A stretch of 64,000 bases of DNA from contig NZ_ABIZ01000001.1 in assembly GCF_000172155.1 (NCBI RefSeq), positions 2,451,105 to 2,515,104 on the forward strand, given 5' to 3'. Source of the stretch: Verrucomicrobium spinosum DSM 4136 = JCM 18804. GTDB lineage: Bacteria; Verrucomicrobiota; Verrucomicrobiia; Verrucomicrobiales; Verrucomicrobiaceae. Both the position numbers and the translations under genes were made by a program. The notes beneath the pieces were generated by a model, which saw only the letters and a list, made by a program, of their open reading frames with translations, did not search any database and was not told the DNA's origin. Every line of letters starts with the position of its first letter. Within the stretch, counting starts at the first letter, position 1. Positions 1-7,968 of the stretch are shown piece after piece.

Positions 1-367
1 CATAGAGACCGTCATCTCTGGCCTCCAGTTTCATCACCTTGCCGATCCGGCGTGGATCTGAGAAGCGCTCCGGCATCTGGGCGGGATGTCCCATGTACAC
101 CGGCACACCGCGGAACATGCGGCCCAGTTGGTCCACCGTGGAGTTGAACTCCGCCACCATCTTCCCGGCTTCATCCTTGCCGAAGACCTGCACCATCTCA
201 CCGTTGTTGGTGGGGTACTGGCCGTAAGGTGAGATCTGCATCCAGTCATCACCCTCTGCCACCGCCGCCCCGTTGTAGGCCAGACTCATCTCGCGGCTTG
301 CCTTGCCTGCATGGTTCACAGTCATAACCAAGCCTCTGAGGGCCTTCTTCTTGGAAATCAGTCTCAT
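1..367 (-). CDS. Mu gpI-like prohead protease/scaffold, 3' end outside window
   Basis: The first 122 residues of a protein starting MRLISKKKALRGL are visible; the gene runs off the left edge. The stretches WMQISPYGQYP (about residues 42-52) and VPVYMGHPAQMPERF (about 93-107) are typical of the N-terminal protease domain of Mu I-like proteins. In Mu the full-length product is the prohead protease and its C-terminal part the scaffold. It lies directly downstream of the portal gene, close to its place in Mu, although Mu has gp30 and G in between. The ATG at 367 is preceded by a repeat element and an A/T run rather than a Shine-Dalgarno sequence. Confidence 0.82.
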   Translation of the reverse strand, partial: MRLISKKKALRGLVMTVNHAGKASREMSLAYNGAAVAEGDDWMQISPYGQYPTNNGEMVQVFGKDEAGKMVAEFNSTVDQLGRMFRGVPVYMGHPAQMPERFSDPRRIGKVMKLEARDDGLY

Positions 368-373
368 AAAAAA

Positions 374-404
374 TTAGTGTTCCGTTAGTGTCAATCAGTG
401 GTTC
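374..404 (-). promoter_or_regulatory. 31-bp leader element, copy 1 (upstream of protease gene)
   Basis: On the plus strand it reads TTAGTGT-TCCG-TTAGTGT followed by CAATCAGTGGTTC. It has two 7-bp direct repeats 11 bp apart, one helical turn. The same element occurs at 8794-8824 and 16766-16796, each time a few bases before a minus-strand start codon. It sits between the portal stop and the protease ATG, where Mu has its late promoter PI. Whether it acts on transcription or translation is not known. Confidence 0.6.
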
Positions 405-422
405 AAAATCACTCCCACCCCC

Positions 423-1970
423 TCAGGCCGCTTCCTCCAGGCTTGCCGCCCCATCGAAGAAAGCCCCCAGCATGATCTTCTCCCAGGCGCTCTGTTGCGC
501 GGCATCCTGGCTGATCGCCGTGGGCAAGGTCTTGAGGAACCCTTTCAGCTCATTCTTCATCACACCATCATCCGTGATGGCCATGATGCGTTTCAGATCC
601 TTCACCAGCATCTCCCTGTCTTCTTTGCCCGCCTCATGAAGGAGACGTGTGGCTTGCGTGATGAAGTCCATGTCAGGAGCTGCTTCACCCTTGGCATTCA
701 CAGAGGTGCCAGTGCCAGACCCCAGACCCGCCGCCGCCGCATCCGCCAGGGCCTTGCGATCTGCCGCTGACTTGAGCAGCTCCGCCCCCTCCTTGGGTTT
801 GGCAAACCCGAACCGCTCCAGCACATCCGCGATTTCAATCGGAGCCCCCAGCTCGACAAACGCTTTGATGGCATCCAGCAGCAGCTTCATGTCCTCCTTC
901 ACCGGCACAAGGATTTTGAAATACGCTTTCGGCTTCACCCCCTTGCCGAAGTACCACTCCAGAACGTGGCGCTCGATCCCGTTCAGAGTCTCGCTCACGG
1001 TCACAGCGTCATCCAGGGCGAGGATGTCCGCCTCTCCGCCTTGCAGGCTGGCTCCGGAGCCCTCACCACTGCCCGCGCTCATCGTGCTCAGATCTGCCCC
1101 ACGATACAGGGCCGCAATCTTCCGGTCGGCCCTTTCAATGAGAGAGGGAAAGGGCAGGGTGCTGTTGTTAGCCTTGGCCTCCACCAGCTCGATCTTGCCG
1201 CTGCCGTCATCACCATAGATCACCGCGCTCCAGTCATTGCCGAAGGACTCCACCGCCTCCTTGAGGGCATTGCCCGCCTCACTGCCTTGAGCCGCCGCCG
1301 TCCGTCCCAGGGTGCCCGGCATGGCAAACTTGTCACTGAAGGCAAGCCAGTCATGATAAGAGAGCCGCTTGAACGTGTAGGCAATGGAACAGGCCATCAT
1401 CAGCCCTTGTCCCGTGTGCACCATCCATTCACCCCGCGGCATCTCCACCCCTTCCATGCTCACCCCATCCGGGATGAACCGCAGCTTGCCCGTCCGGTTC
1501 TCAAAGAAGTGCAAAGGCACAAACTCAAACTCCGCCGTCAGGTCATTGGCCCGTGGGGACCACACCAGATGGTGCGCCGCATACTTGTAGCTCACCGCGC
1601 TCATCATCTGCTTGATCAGACGGCTGATCCCACCCGTCTCATTGCGGTCAAAGGCATTGGTCGCCGTCGCCTGGGCCCAGAACCCATCCAGCACCTCCTT
1701 GTGCCGCTTCGCCTCCCGGCTGTCGTCCTTCGTCAGTACTTGCCAGTCGCGGTGGGCCGTGTCCGCCTCACGCTTGAATTTCACCCCAGGGATGGTGTCG
1801 TCACGTTCCGCGATGAACTCCCACAGCTGGGCCGCCTGACGCAGATCCCCGTAGATGAACGAATCCAACGCCTGGGCCAGCGTCTCCGGCGTGAGCATGC
1901 GCAGCGGATTGAACCGCATGCGCTTCTCGCGCTGGATCATGTCAGGGGTTGAAATCGGCTTCGTCTTCAT
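423..1970 (-). CDS. Phage portal protein, DUF935 family (Mu gp29-like)
   Basis: 515 residues. The sequence matches the DUF935 portal family (Mu gp29), which forms the dodecameric head-vertex ring through which DNA is packaged. Visible family features are the N-terminal FNPLRMLTPETLAQALDSF, the QLWEFIAERDD segment, WSPRANDLTAEFEFVPLHFF in the middle and a downstream GGEADILALDD stretch. I chose the ATG at 1970 (MKTKPISTPD); the eight codons upstream start with TTG and look non-coding. The usual next gene, the MuF-type minor head protein (gp30), is absent: the protease gene follows after only about 55 bp. Length is normal for the family. Confidence 0.9.
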   Translation of the reverse strand: MKTKPISTPDMIQREKRMRFNPLRMLTPETLAQALDSFIYGDLRQAAQLWEFIAERDDTIPGVKFKREADTAHRDWQVLTKDDSREAKRHKEVLDGFWAQATATNAFDRNETGGISRLIKQMMSAVSYKYAAHHLVWSPRANDLTAEFEFVPLHFFENRTGKLRFIPDGVSMEGVEMPRGEWMVHTGQGLMMACSIAYTFKRLSYHDWLAFSDKFAMPGTLGRTAAAQGSEAGNALKEAVESFGNDWSAVIYGDDGSGKIELVEAKANNSTLPFPSLIERADRKIAALYRGADLSTMSAGSGEGSGASLQGGEADILALDDAVTVSETLNGIERHVLEWYFGKGVKPKAYFKILVPVKEDMKLLLDAIKAFVELGAPIEIADVLERFGFAKPKEGAELLKSAADRKALADAAAAGLGSGTGTSVNAKGEAAPDMDFITQATRLLHEAGKEDREMLVKDLKRIMAITDDGVMKNELKGFLKTLPTAISQDAAQQSAWEKIMLGAFFDGAASLEEAA

Positions 1971-2000
1971 GCGGGTTTGCTGAAAATGGTGCAAACGGCG

Positions 2001-2017
2001 TGCACACTATTTGGCAT
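2001..2017. promoter_or_regulatory. Candidate operator half (repeat of 17680-17696)
   Basis: TGCACACTATTTG followed by G-CAT. It matches 16 of 17 bases with a site in the repressor/Ner intergenic region. It lies in the 163-bp gap between terminase and portal. It may be a second repressor or regulator site, but a chance match of this length is possible. Confidence 0.3.
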
Positions 2018-2133
2018 TGTCGATTTTGAGGCGGTTTAGGGGGTTGAAAACCCCTTGAGAATCCATTTGAAGCCCCCTTCACGGGTGTAGAGACGCCCAA
2101 AGCGCCAGAGGGCCGTTTCTGTGCAATTGGCGG

Positions 2134-3723
2134 TCATATTCCCCACCGCCCCTTTCTGCGGCCAGATCCACCCCCAGAACCCGTCGGCAAACGGGGGATG
2201 GAGTCATACCCAAAATCAGCCAGCACCCCGTTGTCCGCCTCAGAGGAAAGGGCACCGCTCCAGGCGATGTCGCAGTGACTGGCATCATTCCACTCATTGG
2301 CCGTCTCGGTGAACACCACCTTGCCGCCCTGGTGCACCTTCTGAAGCGCGTAGTAGTCGCCTGCAATATCTTGGTGTTCGTCCTTCTCACCAGCGGGGAT
2401 GATCTTCTGGTGGGCACTGAGCTGGTCCATCAAGCGCATCCCCATGGTCACTTTCAGCGTGCTGAAGTTGACCCCTCTGAACTTCGTGGGGAACTCCTGC
2501 TTCATGTCCCAGCAGATGTTCCGGCCCAGCCCGGTTTCATCACCGCACCCCATGATGGCGCTCAGGTTGGTCAGGAACCAACGGCATGCACACTTCATGA
2601 AATGCCAGTCCTCTGTCTGGGTGGTCAGCAGTCCGCGAAGCTTGAAAACATCACCCTCCTTGCCGTCCACGTAGAAACTGCCTAAGTCGCCATGGCCAGA
2701 GGCAGCGATATCGAAGCCCATGCGATACATCCGCAGCGTGGCCCGCAGCTCACCAAACACCTGTTCCATCCATTGATAGATGGCAGTCTCCCGGCGCTTC
2801 TCCGTCTCGCGGTTGTAGGTGCCAAACAACTCCACCACCATCTTCTGCTTCATGTGATGGCGGGCGATCTGGTACGCCTGCACACAGGCTTGCACCGTTG
2901 CCCAGGGCACGATGGCTTCCACATTGTCCTGAGGGTTGCACATGTACGCTTCTTCAAACACCCCAGGCAGCTTGGCCCGGCGTTTGCAGTCCTCCACGAA
3001 CCCCTCACGGGTAAACTTCGTTCCCCGAATCTCATTGATCTTCTCCACCAGCCCTTGAGCCACAGCATCCACAATGGTGGTGCGGTGGTGGCTCCATCCG
3101 CCTTTGCCAGCGCGGGCCTCTTTGGCAAACTGGTAGAAGAGGCTTTTGGTCCCCTTGTGGCTACCCCACACAGAGATATCATAGCCCCATGTCACACGGG
3201 CTTGAGCGACCGCCCATAGCTCCTCCCCGCGATCATGGCGGGGGAACTCATCCAATCCGACATCACCACCATAGACCAGCATGGCAGACGGGTTGCTGGT
3301 GAAAGCAATGATCCGGCTTTCGTTGTCGAACTTGATGTAGCCAATCTTCAGCTCCTCGGTGAACCCCGTGGCTTTGCCATCCTTCATCACTGGCACCTTG
3401 AGTACATCCTCACCGTGGGACACGATGCTGGCCGTGCGGTTGTACATGTCCACGAAAGTCTTGCACCCCTGCATGTATTCCAGCGCGCTGGGGTAGTCCT
3501 TGGTGCCAAAGAGGTAATCCCGCTTCTTGTGGTGCAGCCGCTTGCGCACGTTCTTGAAGCCATCTGCCCAGGTGGCCCCGATGCGGAACGACTTTTCCCA
3601 GAGAGTCATTTGAGCCTGATCCACAATCCAGTCCAGCTGGTAAGGCAGGAAATAATCCCGCTGGTTGGACGATGCCTCGCCCACCTTGTCCATGTCAGGG
3701 CCTGATTGGATGGTCACACTCAT
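2134..3723 (-). CDS. Phage terminase large subunit (Mu gp28-like)
   Basis: 529 residues, the ATPase/nuclease that packages DNA into proheads. FFLPYQLDWI-type entry (here YFLPYQLDWIVDQ, about residue 20) and EKSFRIGATWADGF, a degenerate Walker A region, are followed by the Walker B-like VYGGDVGLDEFPRHD. The C-terminal half has MGFDIAASGHGDLGSFYV, which resembles the start of the RNase H-like nuclease domain, and later acidic clusters near GCGDETGLGRN. The start MSVTIQSG at 3723 overlaps the stop of the small-subunit gene by four bases (ATGA), indicating translational coupling. An open frame extends far upstream but is only the antiphase of the neighbouring gene. Confidence 0.88.
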   Translation of the reverse strand: MSVTIQSGPDMDKVGEASSNQRDYFLPYQLDWIVDQAQMTLWEKSFRIGATWADGFKNVRKRLHHKKRDYLFGTKDYPSALEYMQGCKTFVDMYNRTASIVSHGEDVLKVPVMKDGKATGFTEELKIGYIKFDNESRIIAFTSNPSAMLVYGGDVGLDEFPRHDRGEELWAVAQARVTWGYDISVWGSHKGTKSLFYQFAKEARAGKGGWSHHRTTIVDAVAQGLVEKINEIRGTKFTREGFVEDCKRRAKLPGVFEEAYMCNPQDNVEAIVPWATVQACVQAYQIARHHMKQKMVVELFGTYNRETEKRRETAIYQWMEQVFGELRATLRMYRMGFDIAASGHGDLGSFYVDGKEGDVFKLRGLLTTQTEDWHFMKCACRWFLTNLSAIMGCGDETGLGRNICWDMKQEFPTKFRGVNFSTLKVTMGMRLMDQLSAHQKIIPAGEKDEHQDIAGDYYALQKVHQGGKVVFTETANEWNDASHCDIAWSGALSSEADNGVLADFGYDSIPRLPTGSGGGSGRRKGRWGI

Positions 3724-4259
3724 TTGCGGTTCGTGATGCCTAGGGATTCGTCCATGACTTGCAGCACCAGCTGCCGCTCTTCCGGAGTCAGCTCCGCACT
3801 GGGACGGCCCTTCGTTGCTTCCTTGATCTGATCGTAAACCTTCGCCTTCTCTTCCAGCAGCTTCACCCGCCGCTCTTCCACATCGATCTTCCGGTTTTGC
3901 ACCAGCACTCTCGCCATGGCCACGAAGGTCTTGGGATCGTTGTCCTTGGTGGCCTGGGCGAGAAACATCAGGTTGCCCAGGGCGGAGATCTGCTCCGCAC
4001 TCATGGCCATGTCGGACTCCTGCAACATCTGCTGGAAATCCTGCGTGACACTCTCCGTGGAGCGGAAGCGCCGGCGCATCTGAAACCACGAGTAAAACTC
4101 CGACAAGGCAGCTTGCGAGGTTTGCACGTCCCACTCCGCGGCGAGCCACTCGGCCACCTTCTTTTGTGTCCCCCCCTTGGCCTCCAGCCGGGCAATGATC
4201 TCCTCCTGCTGGTCTTCCGGCAGTGTCTTCAGGTTGGAGTCTCCTCTGTGCTTGCGCAT
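3720..4259 (-). CDS. Terminase small subunit-like, DUF3486 (Mu gp27-like)
   Basis: 179 residues. The N-terminal half reads as an HTH-type DNA-recognition region (LPEDQQEEIIARLEAKGGTQ...VAEWLAAEWD), followed by a long helical section with SAEQISALGNLMFLAQAT and a charged coiled coil (DVEERRVKLLEEKAKVYDQI). This is the layout of DUF3486 proteins such as Mu gp27, thought to be the small terminase subunit that recognises the packaging site. It sits directly before the large-subunit gene with an ATGA overlap. The start MRKHRGD at 4259 lies downstream of an AAGGAAAC sequence. A second in-register ATG two bases away belongs to another frame. Confidence 0.8.
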   Translation of the reverse strand: MRKHRGDSNLKTLPEDQQEEIIARLEAKGGTQKKVAEWLAAEWDVQTSQAALSEFYSWFQMRRRFRSTESVTQDFQQMLQESDMAMSAEQISALGNLMFLAQATKDNDPKTFVAMARVLVQNRKIDVEERRVKLLEEKAKVYDQIKEATKGRPSAELTPEERQLVLQVMDESLGITNRK

Positions 4260-4285
4260 ACATCGTTGTTTCCTTGCTCGTGTCG

Positions 4286-4579
4286 TTAGCTCGCTGCCTC
4301 ATGCTCCCGGCCCGCCTTGGTCAGGTACCACTCATCCTGCTCCAGCTCATCATTGTGTAGCCGTCCCACATGGCCCTGGTCATGGTTCCAGTTCACGGCA
4401 TCACGCACCTCATCGGCACTTGCCGCCACGGCCAGCAGCTCATTCACCAGATCCGTCAGGATCTTGAGCGTGATGCGTCTGCCCTGGGGCAGTGCCATCA
4501 GCGCTTCCCGCACCTTCTTGCGCAATTGCGGCCGTGCCACCGGGGCGGCCACCTTGATGGATGTCTTGCGTTTGCTCAT
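4286..4579 (-). CDS. Small phage protein, possible winged-helix fold
   Basis: 97 residues, not recognised. After a basic N-terminus (MSKRKTSIKVAAPVARPQLRKK) comes a helical section with ALPQGRRITLKILTDLVNELL. The C-terminal half (VNWNHDQGHVGRLHNDELEQDEWYLTKAGREH) resembles the last strand and wing of a winged-helix domain. It lies where Mu has gp25/gp26, between the gp27-like gene and a coiled-coil membrane protein, with a two-base gap to the latter. It may be a packaging or head-assembly accessory protein; no function can be assigned. Confidence 0.7.
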   Translation of the reverse strand: MSKRKTSIKVAAPVARPQLRKKVREALMALPQGRRITLKILTDLVNELLAVAASADEVRDAVNWNHDQGHVGRLHNDELEQDEWYLTKAGREHEAAS

Positions 4580-4581
4580 AC

Positions 4582-5025
4582 CTACTTCCTGCCTCCTCTG
4601 TTGAGGGCCTTGAGTGCGGCGATGTCTTCGCCGTGTTGGTTCATGCGGTCATTCCCAGCCGCCAGACGCTTTTCATATGTCGCATCCAGATTCTCGATCT
4701 GCTTTCCCATGCGGTCCCCCACAGAGCTGATGTGCTTGTGAAGCTGCTCAATGGAGCGGCCCCTCTCTTCCTGCAACTCATCGAAGCGCCGGTTCAGGTC
4801 CGCCTTCAGATCATCGAAGTCACGGCGCGTCACATATTCCACCTCGCCCTTCACCTTCAGTGGCTGATCCGCAATCTCCGTCTTCGGCTTGCGAAGAAAC
4901 GCGATGATCCCCATCCCCACCGCTGCCACCCAGCCCAGCACCGTGATGATGCTCTTGAAAAGCGCGGGCTCCACATCAGTGGGCACGGGCGGGACAGTCT
5001 GGGCAAGGATCGCAATCAAGGTCAT
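4582..5025 (-). CDS. Phage membrane-anchored coiled-coil protein
   Basis: 147 residues. One transmembrane helix near residues 25-45 (ALFKSIITVLGWVAAVGMGIIAFL) is followed by a cytoplasmic basic stretch and a long coiled coil (RDFDDLKADLNRRFDELQEERGRSIEQL and onward). This single-helix plus coiled-coil layout and its position suggest a counterpart of Mu gp25 (DUF2730) or a spanin-like lysis protein. Nothing in the sequence decides between them. It ends two bases before the next gene, and REP-like repeats lie just upstream of it. Confidence 0.7.
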   Translation of the reverse strand: MTLIAILAQTVPPVPTDVEPALFKSIITVLGWVAAVGMGIIAFLRKPKTEIADQPLKVKGEVEYVTRRDFDDLKADLNRRFDELQEERGRSIEQLHKHISSVGDRMGKQIENLDATYEKRLAAGNDRMNQHGEDIAALKALNRGGRK

Positions 5026-5048
5026 GAGTCGTCGTCTTGGGAGTATTG

Positions 5049-5106
5049 TAGGGCGACCGCTCCGGTTGCCTCAGTGTTGGAGTGCCGCCTTTAGGCGGAA
5101 TCAGTC
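5049..5106. repeat. REP-like repeat pair between prophage genes
   Basis: The first part (5049-5072, starting TAGGGCGACCGCTCCGG) recurs at 16214-16237. The second part contains the perfect palindrome CCGCCTTTAGGCGG (5085-5098), which recurs with flanks at 9599-9612 and 15048-15061. Both are typical of REP-type elements that fold into short hairpins. Confidence 0.75.
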
Positions 5107-5127
5107 AGATGCTCTGTCAGCGTTGTC

Positions 5128-5664
5128 TCATCGATCCTTGCTCAGCCAGAACAGGGAGGGCAGCACGGCGGCGAAGAAACAGGCACCCGTGAGAGCGCCA
5201 TAGATCGCCAGCCCAGGCGATGCCATCAGAGGCACATGGAAGAACACCAGCACCAGCAGCCCGTTCAGCAGATACATCACCGCTGAAGGTAGGCCGGGGT
5301 TGCGCTTGTAGCCCTGGGCCGTGGGGATCAGGTGGGAGAACGTGGCGTCACCCAGTTGCGCACCGATCAGGAGCCCAATGAAATAGGGCTTCACCTCCTC
5401 AATCCCGTGCCCAAACCCCAACCAGATCGCACCCAGTTGCAGCCCCAGTGCAGGGGCCACGAGGAAGAGGAAGCCATGCAACGGCCTCAGCCCGGCCACG
5501 AAGGAATTGCCGCTGATCTCGCCGAAGTGCACCCACAGCGCTCCGCCCGTTTCCTCAATCGCGTGAATGATCACCACGCCCGCAAGCCAGAACATGAGAG
5601 CATGCAGAGGGGAGAGCCCAAAGCCCTTGAGGGCCAGCATCAGAATGAGAAGGAGATAAGCCAT
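5128..5664 (-). CDS. Membrane protein, HXXEE-like
   Basis: 178 residues, strongly hydrophobic, with about five or six membrane segments. The signature HAIEE (about residue 36) and a second block HLIPTAQGYKRNPGLPSAV (about 112-130) resemble the HXXEE family, in which H and E residues form a conserved polar patch in the membrane. The function of that family is unknown. Its place next to the endolysin suggests a holin or other lysis accessory role, or a lysogenic-conversion gene. I chose the ATG at 5664; an in-frame TTG three codons upstream is less likely. Confidence 0.65.
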   Translation of the reverse strand: MAYLLLILMLALKGFGLSPLHALMFWLAGVVIIHAIEETGGALWVHFGEISGNSFVAGLRPLHGFLFLVAPALGLQLGAIWLGFGHGIEEVKPYFIGLLIGAQLGDATFSHLIPTAQGYKRNPGLPSAVMYLLNGLLVLVFFHVPLMASPGLAIYGALTGACFFAAVLPSLFWLSKDR

Positions 5665-5689
5665 GGTCGTCAAAAGGTTCGATCCTCAA

Positions 5690-5705
5690 ACACACACACA
5701 CACAC
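5690..5705. repeat. (CA)n dinucleotide tract
   Basis: Eight or so CA/AC units directly abut the stop codon of the endolysin gene and precede the HXXEE-like gene. On the coding strand it is a GT run. Such tracts are slippage-prone, but this one is outside both reading frames. Confidence 0.8.
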
Positions 5706-6161
5706 TCAGGCCTTGCCCGGCACATACCGGCGTACGCCAATGATCACCCCGGAGGAAAAGGCCGCGATACTCACCTTGTTGCCCTGGTTGCCGCCCAGCA
5801 GATACACCACATGGCCTTCCAGCCGGTCAAAGAGTGCCACATGATGCCCGCCGCTCCGCTGCGTAATCACCGTGTCACCCTGCACCGCCTGGGCCAGCGT
5901 CACCGCCTCACCCCATTCCATCCAGCGGCGGGCGCGGTAGTGCTCACGGGGCAGGCCCGTCATCGTCACATGCCCCACATAGCCACGGAAGAGCCCACAC
6001 CATGCCGTGGTGGAATCATCCTGATCCAGCCAGTCCGGAGCCAGGTCAAAGAACCGGGCAATCTCTGGATTCGTCTTGGGGCCAGGATACTCCGCCACCC
6101 CCAGCCACTTACTGGCCCATTCATAGATCCTCTGGTTGTGTGGCAGTGCGATGGCGCTCAT
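5706..6161 (-). CDS. Phage endolysin, TIGR02594/NlpC-like cysteine peptidase
   Basis: 151 residues. The order is a WASKWLGVAEYPGPKTNPEI segment, then DDSTTAWCGLF with the presumed catalytic Cys (about residue 51), RARRWMEWGEAV, then GDTVI and GGHHVALFDR with the presumed catalytic His, and YLLGGNQGNKVSI at the end. This is the pattern of TIGR02594-family cell-wall hydrolases (CHAP/NlpC-P60-like), which cut peptidoglycan stem or cross-bridge peptides for host lysis. The ATG at 6161 is preferred; the longer open frame upstream is Arg-rich and not conserved in character. It has no signal peptide, so export would need the holin. Confidence 0.85.
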   Translation of the reverse strand: MSAIALPHNQRIYEWASKWLGVAEYPGPKTNPEIARFFDLAPDWLDQDDSTTAWCGLFRGYVGHVTMTGLPREHYRARRWMEWGEAVTLAQAVQGDTVITQRSGGHHVALFDRLEGHVVYLLGGNQGNKVSIAAFSSGVIIGVRRYVPGKA

Positions 6162-6360
6162 GATCGTGATGGTTGGCGTTTGAAAACCTGCCGTCTCTCC
6201 GGCTGTCACGCATAGAGCCCGTTCCCGGGACCGCCCGCGTTCACGGCTCCTTCGTTGTATGTAGTATGGCCAGCACTGCGACACTCTCTTCACGCGACCC
6301 CAGGCAGCTTATGCCCCGACTGAGTTTCGACCCGCGCTACCGCTGGCACTTGAGAAATCC

Positions 6361-6795
6361 TTAAGGGGGTGTGATGGCATTCACGGCAGGCACAGCGCCG
6401 CTTTCCATTGCCTTGTTGGTGACGCTCGTCTTCGCTGCCAGCTCCGCAGCCTTCGTCCTTGCCTCAGCGTCGATCCTTGCAATCTCAGCCTTGGACAGTC
6501 CCGCCGCTTCCATCTGTTTGGTTGTCTCCTGCACCTTGATGGCCGCCCCCGCGAAGTAGGCTGTCGTCAACGTGTCCAGGAACTTCCCCGCAACATCCGC
6601 CCCTTTCTCAAAGGACTTGTGCATCTCGGAAACCACCGTCACCCGTTGCGTGCCATCAGGCTTGATCTCGTAGTCAGCGGCAATGTCTCCGCCAAACTGC
6701 TTGATGGGTGGCAGGCTCGGGTGAATCGGGATCTCGGCGCATGATACCATCAGGAGCGTGATCACCACGGACAAGAGGGAAGGGAGCGCTTTCAT
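6361..6795 (-). CDS. Small phage lipoprotein
   Basis: 144 residues with a lipoprotein signal: MKALPSLLSVVITLLMVSC, with the lipobox ending in Cys at about residue 19. The mature part is short and helical, ending in an Ala/Lys/Glu-rich stretch (ARIDAEARTKAAELAA). Its start overlaps the stop of the holin-like gene by ATGA, and the endolysin is downstream, so it belongs to the lysis cassette. A role like an outer-membrane spanin (Rz1-like) is possible but not shown. Confidence 0.72.
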   Translation of the reverse strand: MKALPSLLSVVITLLMVSCAEIPIHPSLPPIKQFGGDIAADYEIKPDGTQRVTVVSEMHKSFEKGADVAGKFLDTLTTAYFAGAAIKVQETTKQMEAAGLSKAEIARIDAEARTKAAELAAKTSVTNKAMESGAVPAVNAITPP

Positions 6796-7385
6796 TCCGC
6801 ATCACCTCCCACACGATTGTTGAGGCGGGCGCTCATCCGCTCAAAGATCTGAGCCTTGATGATGTCCAGCTCAGTGGTAGGGCGCGCTTCAGCCGCAGCC
6901 GCCTTTTTGGAAGGCATCATATCGCTGAAGGTGTTGCAGCTGCTCAGCATCATCAGAGCCAGCATAAGGAGAGCGATGCGCCCGGCCACCTCCGAGCCCG
7001 GACGCACCGCCCATTTGGCGACAGCAACCAAACTACCTGCCGCCAAAATCAGACCCGCGATCACCGCCACGCCCTGAGGACGCCAGTTTCGGCGGAGCTT
7101 CCCATATGCTGCCACCAGCAGGCCAATCGCGGGAGCAATCACCAGCTCCCAGTTGTCAGACGCCAGTTGCGCCAAATCCTTTGCCTCATCAGTGGGCACC
7201 TCCACACCCACCACCCCGGCGATCATGCCCACCACCGTGATGATCAAGCCCAGCTTGGTCATCTTCCCCTGAAGAATCTGCGGCTTGTCATAGACCGGGC
7301 GGGCCACCGGCGCTTGTTGGAGTTCCGCTTTCAGGCGGTCATGTCCATTGATGGACGCGGGCCGGGTATGTGGATCAGAGGGCAT
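6792..7385 (-). CDS. Holin-like membrane protein
   Basis: 197 residues from the ATG at 7385. It has a polar N-terminus, three hydrophobic segments (LGLIITVVGMIAGVVGV, LVIAPAIGLLVAAYG, VAVIAGLILAAGSLVAV) and another hydrophobic block IALLMLALMMLSSC that looks like a second lipobox inside the protein. Multiple helices and its place in the lysis block suggest a holin; the family is not recognised. The start is preceded by the A/C-rich leader AACCAACCAAAC. The sequence upstream to 7523 is also open but Trp/Cys-rich and unlike a signal region. Confidence 0.65.
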   Translation of the reverse strand: MPSDPHTRPASINGHDRLKAELQQAPVARPVYDKPQILQGKMTKLGLIITVVGMIAGVVGVEVPTDEAKDLAQLASDNWELVIAPAIGLLVAAYGKLRRNWRPQGVAVIAGLILAAGSLVAVAKWAVRPGSEVAGRIALLMLALMMLSSCNTFSDMMPSKKAAAAEARPTTELDIIKAQIFERMSARLNNRVGGDAE

Positions 7386-7627
7386 CAGTTTGGTTGGTTG
7401 AGTTGCATTCAACCCACTCCACCAGACTGGCCCGGCCCACCATGATGTACCGGGCCAGCCCTTGCAGTCGGAGACTGCGGAGTAGCAGGCACAGCGATCA
7501 TGCCCCAGCTTTCCCGATCCCAAACAATACCCGATACACTTCGGTTATTTCATCCACTTTCCCTCTCCGGGGGCGTGCCCGTCGTGGGGTAATGACGCAC
7601 GCGATCGCGCTTTTGCAACGATCCGCC

Positions 7628-7966
7628 TTAGACGCGCTGGTCCTGCTGGGCCAGCCACTTGGCTTTTAGGGCATACACGCTCGCCATGTTCACGCGATAC
7701 TTGCCGTTCTTGGCTCTCGCGTTTGGCTTCCATGCGTGAATCTCTTTCTCTTCAATCAGGAGGTACACCAGCTGCTTGTTGGGCAGGCCCAGTGCCTTTG
7801 CGGCATCGCTCACTGATCCTTCCACCAGCACCTTGCCCGGCGTCACCAGCACCCCGCCGCCCGGGTGCGGCGTCACCTTCACGGTGATAGACGAAGTGAA
7901 GCCCAGGAGGAGCTGCTTGCTCTCCTCCTGGGCCTTCTTCAACTTCGCTGGGGATTCGTAACCCAT
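7628..7966 (-). CDS. Small HTH protein, possible prophage regulator
   Basis: 112 residues. The middle has SVSDAAKALGLPNKQLVYLLIEEKEI followed by a basic KPNARAKNGKYRVNMAS wing, a layout like the MerR/excisionase-type winged HTH. It lies between the GemA-like gene and the lysis block, the position of the middle regulator Mor in Mu, but it shows no clear Mor/C similarity. A GTG codon directly upstream overlaps the previous stop; I prefer the ATG at 7966. A role in late-gene activation is inference from position only. Confidence 0.65.
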   Translation of the reverse strand: MGYESPAKLKKAQEESKQLLLGFTSSITVKVTPHPGGGVLVTPGKVLVEGSVSDAAKALGLPNKQLVYLLIEEKEIHAWKPNARAKNGKYRVNMASVYALKAKWLAQQDQRV

Positions 7967-7968
7967 CA

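Noticed and set aside
2134-4302. A single 722-residue terminase frame
   Set aside because: The upstream 190 residues overlap the clear DUF3486 gene in another frame; the terminase starts at 3723 with an ATGA overlap.
6266-6364. A 32-residue plus-strand frame between endolysin and lipoprotein genes
   Set aside because: Opposite strand to the operon, no ribosome-binding sequence and no motif.
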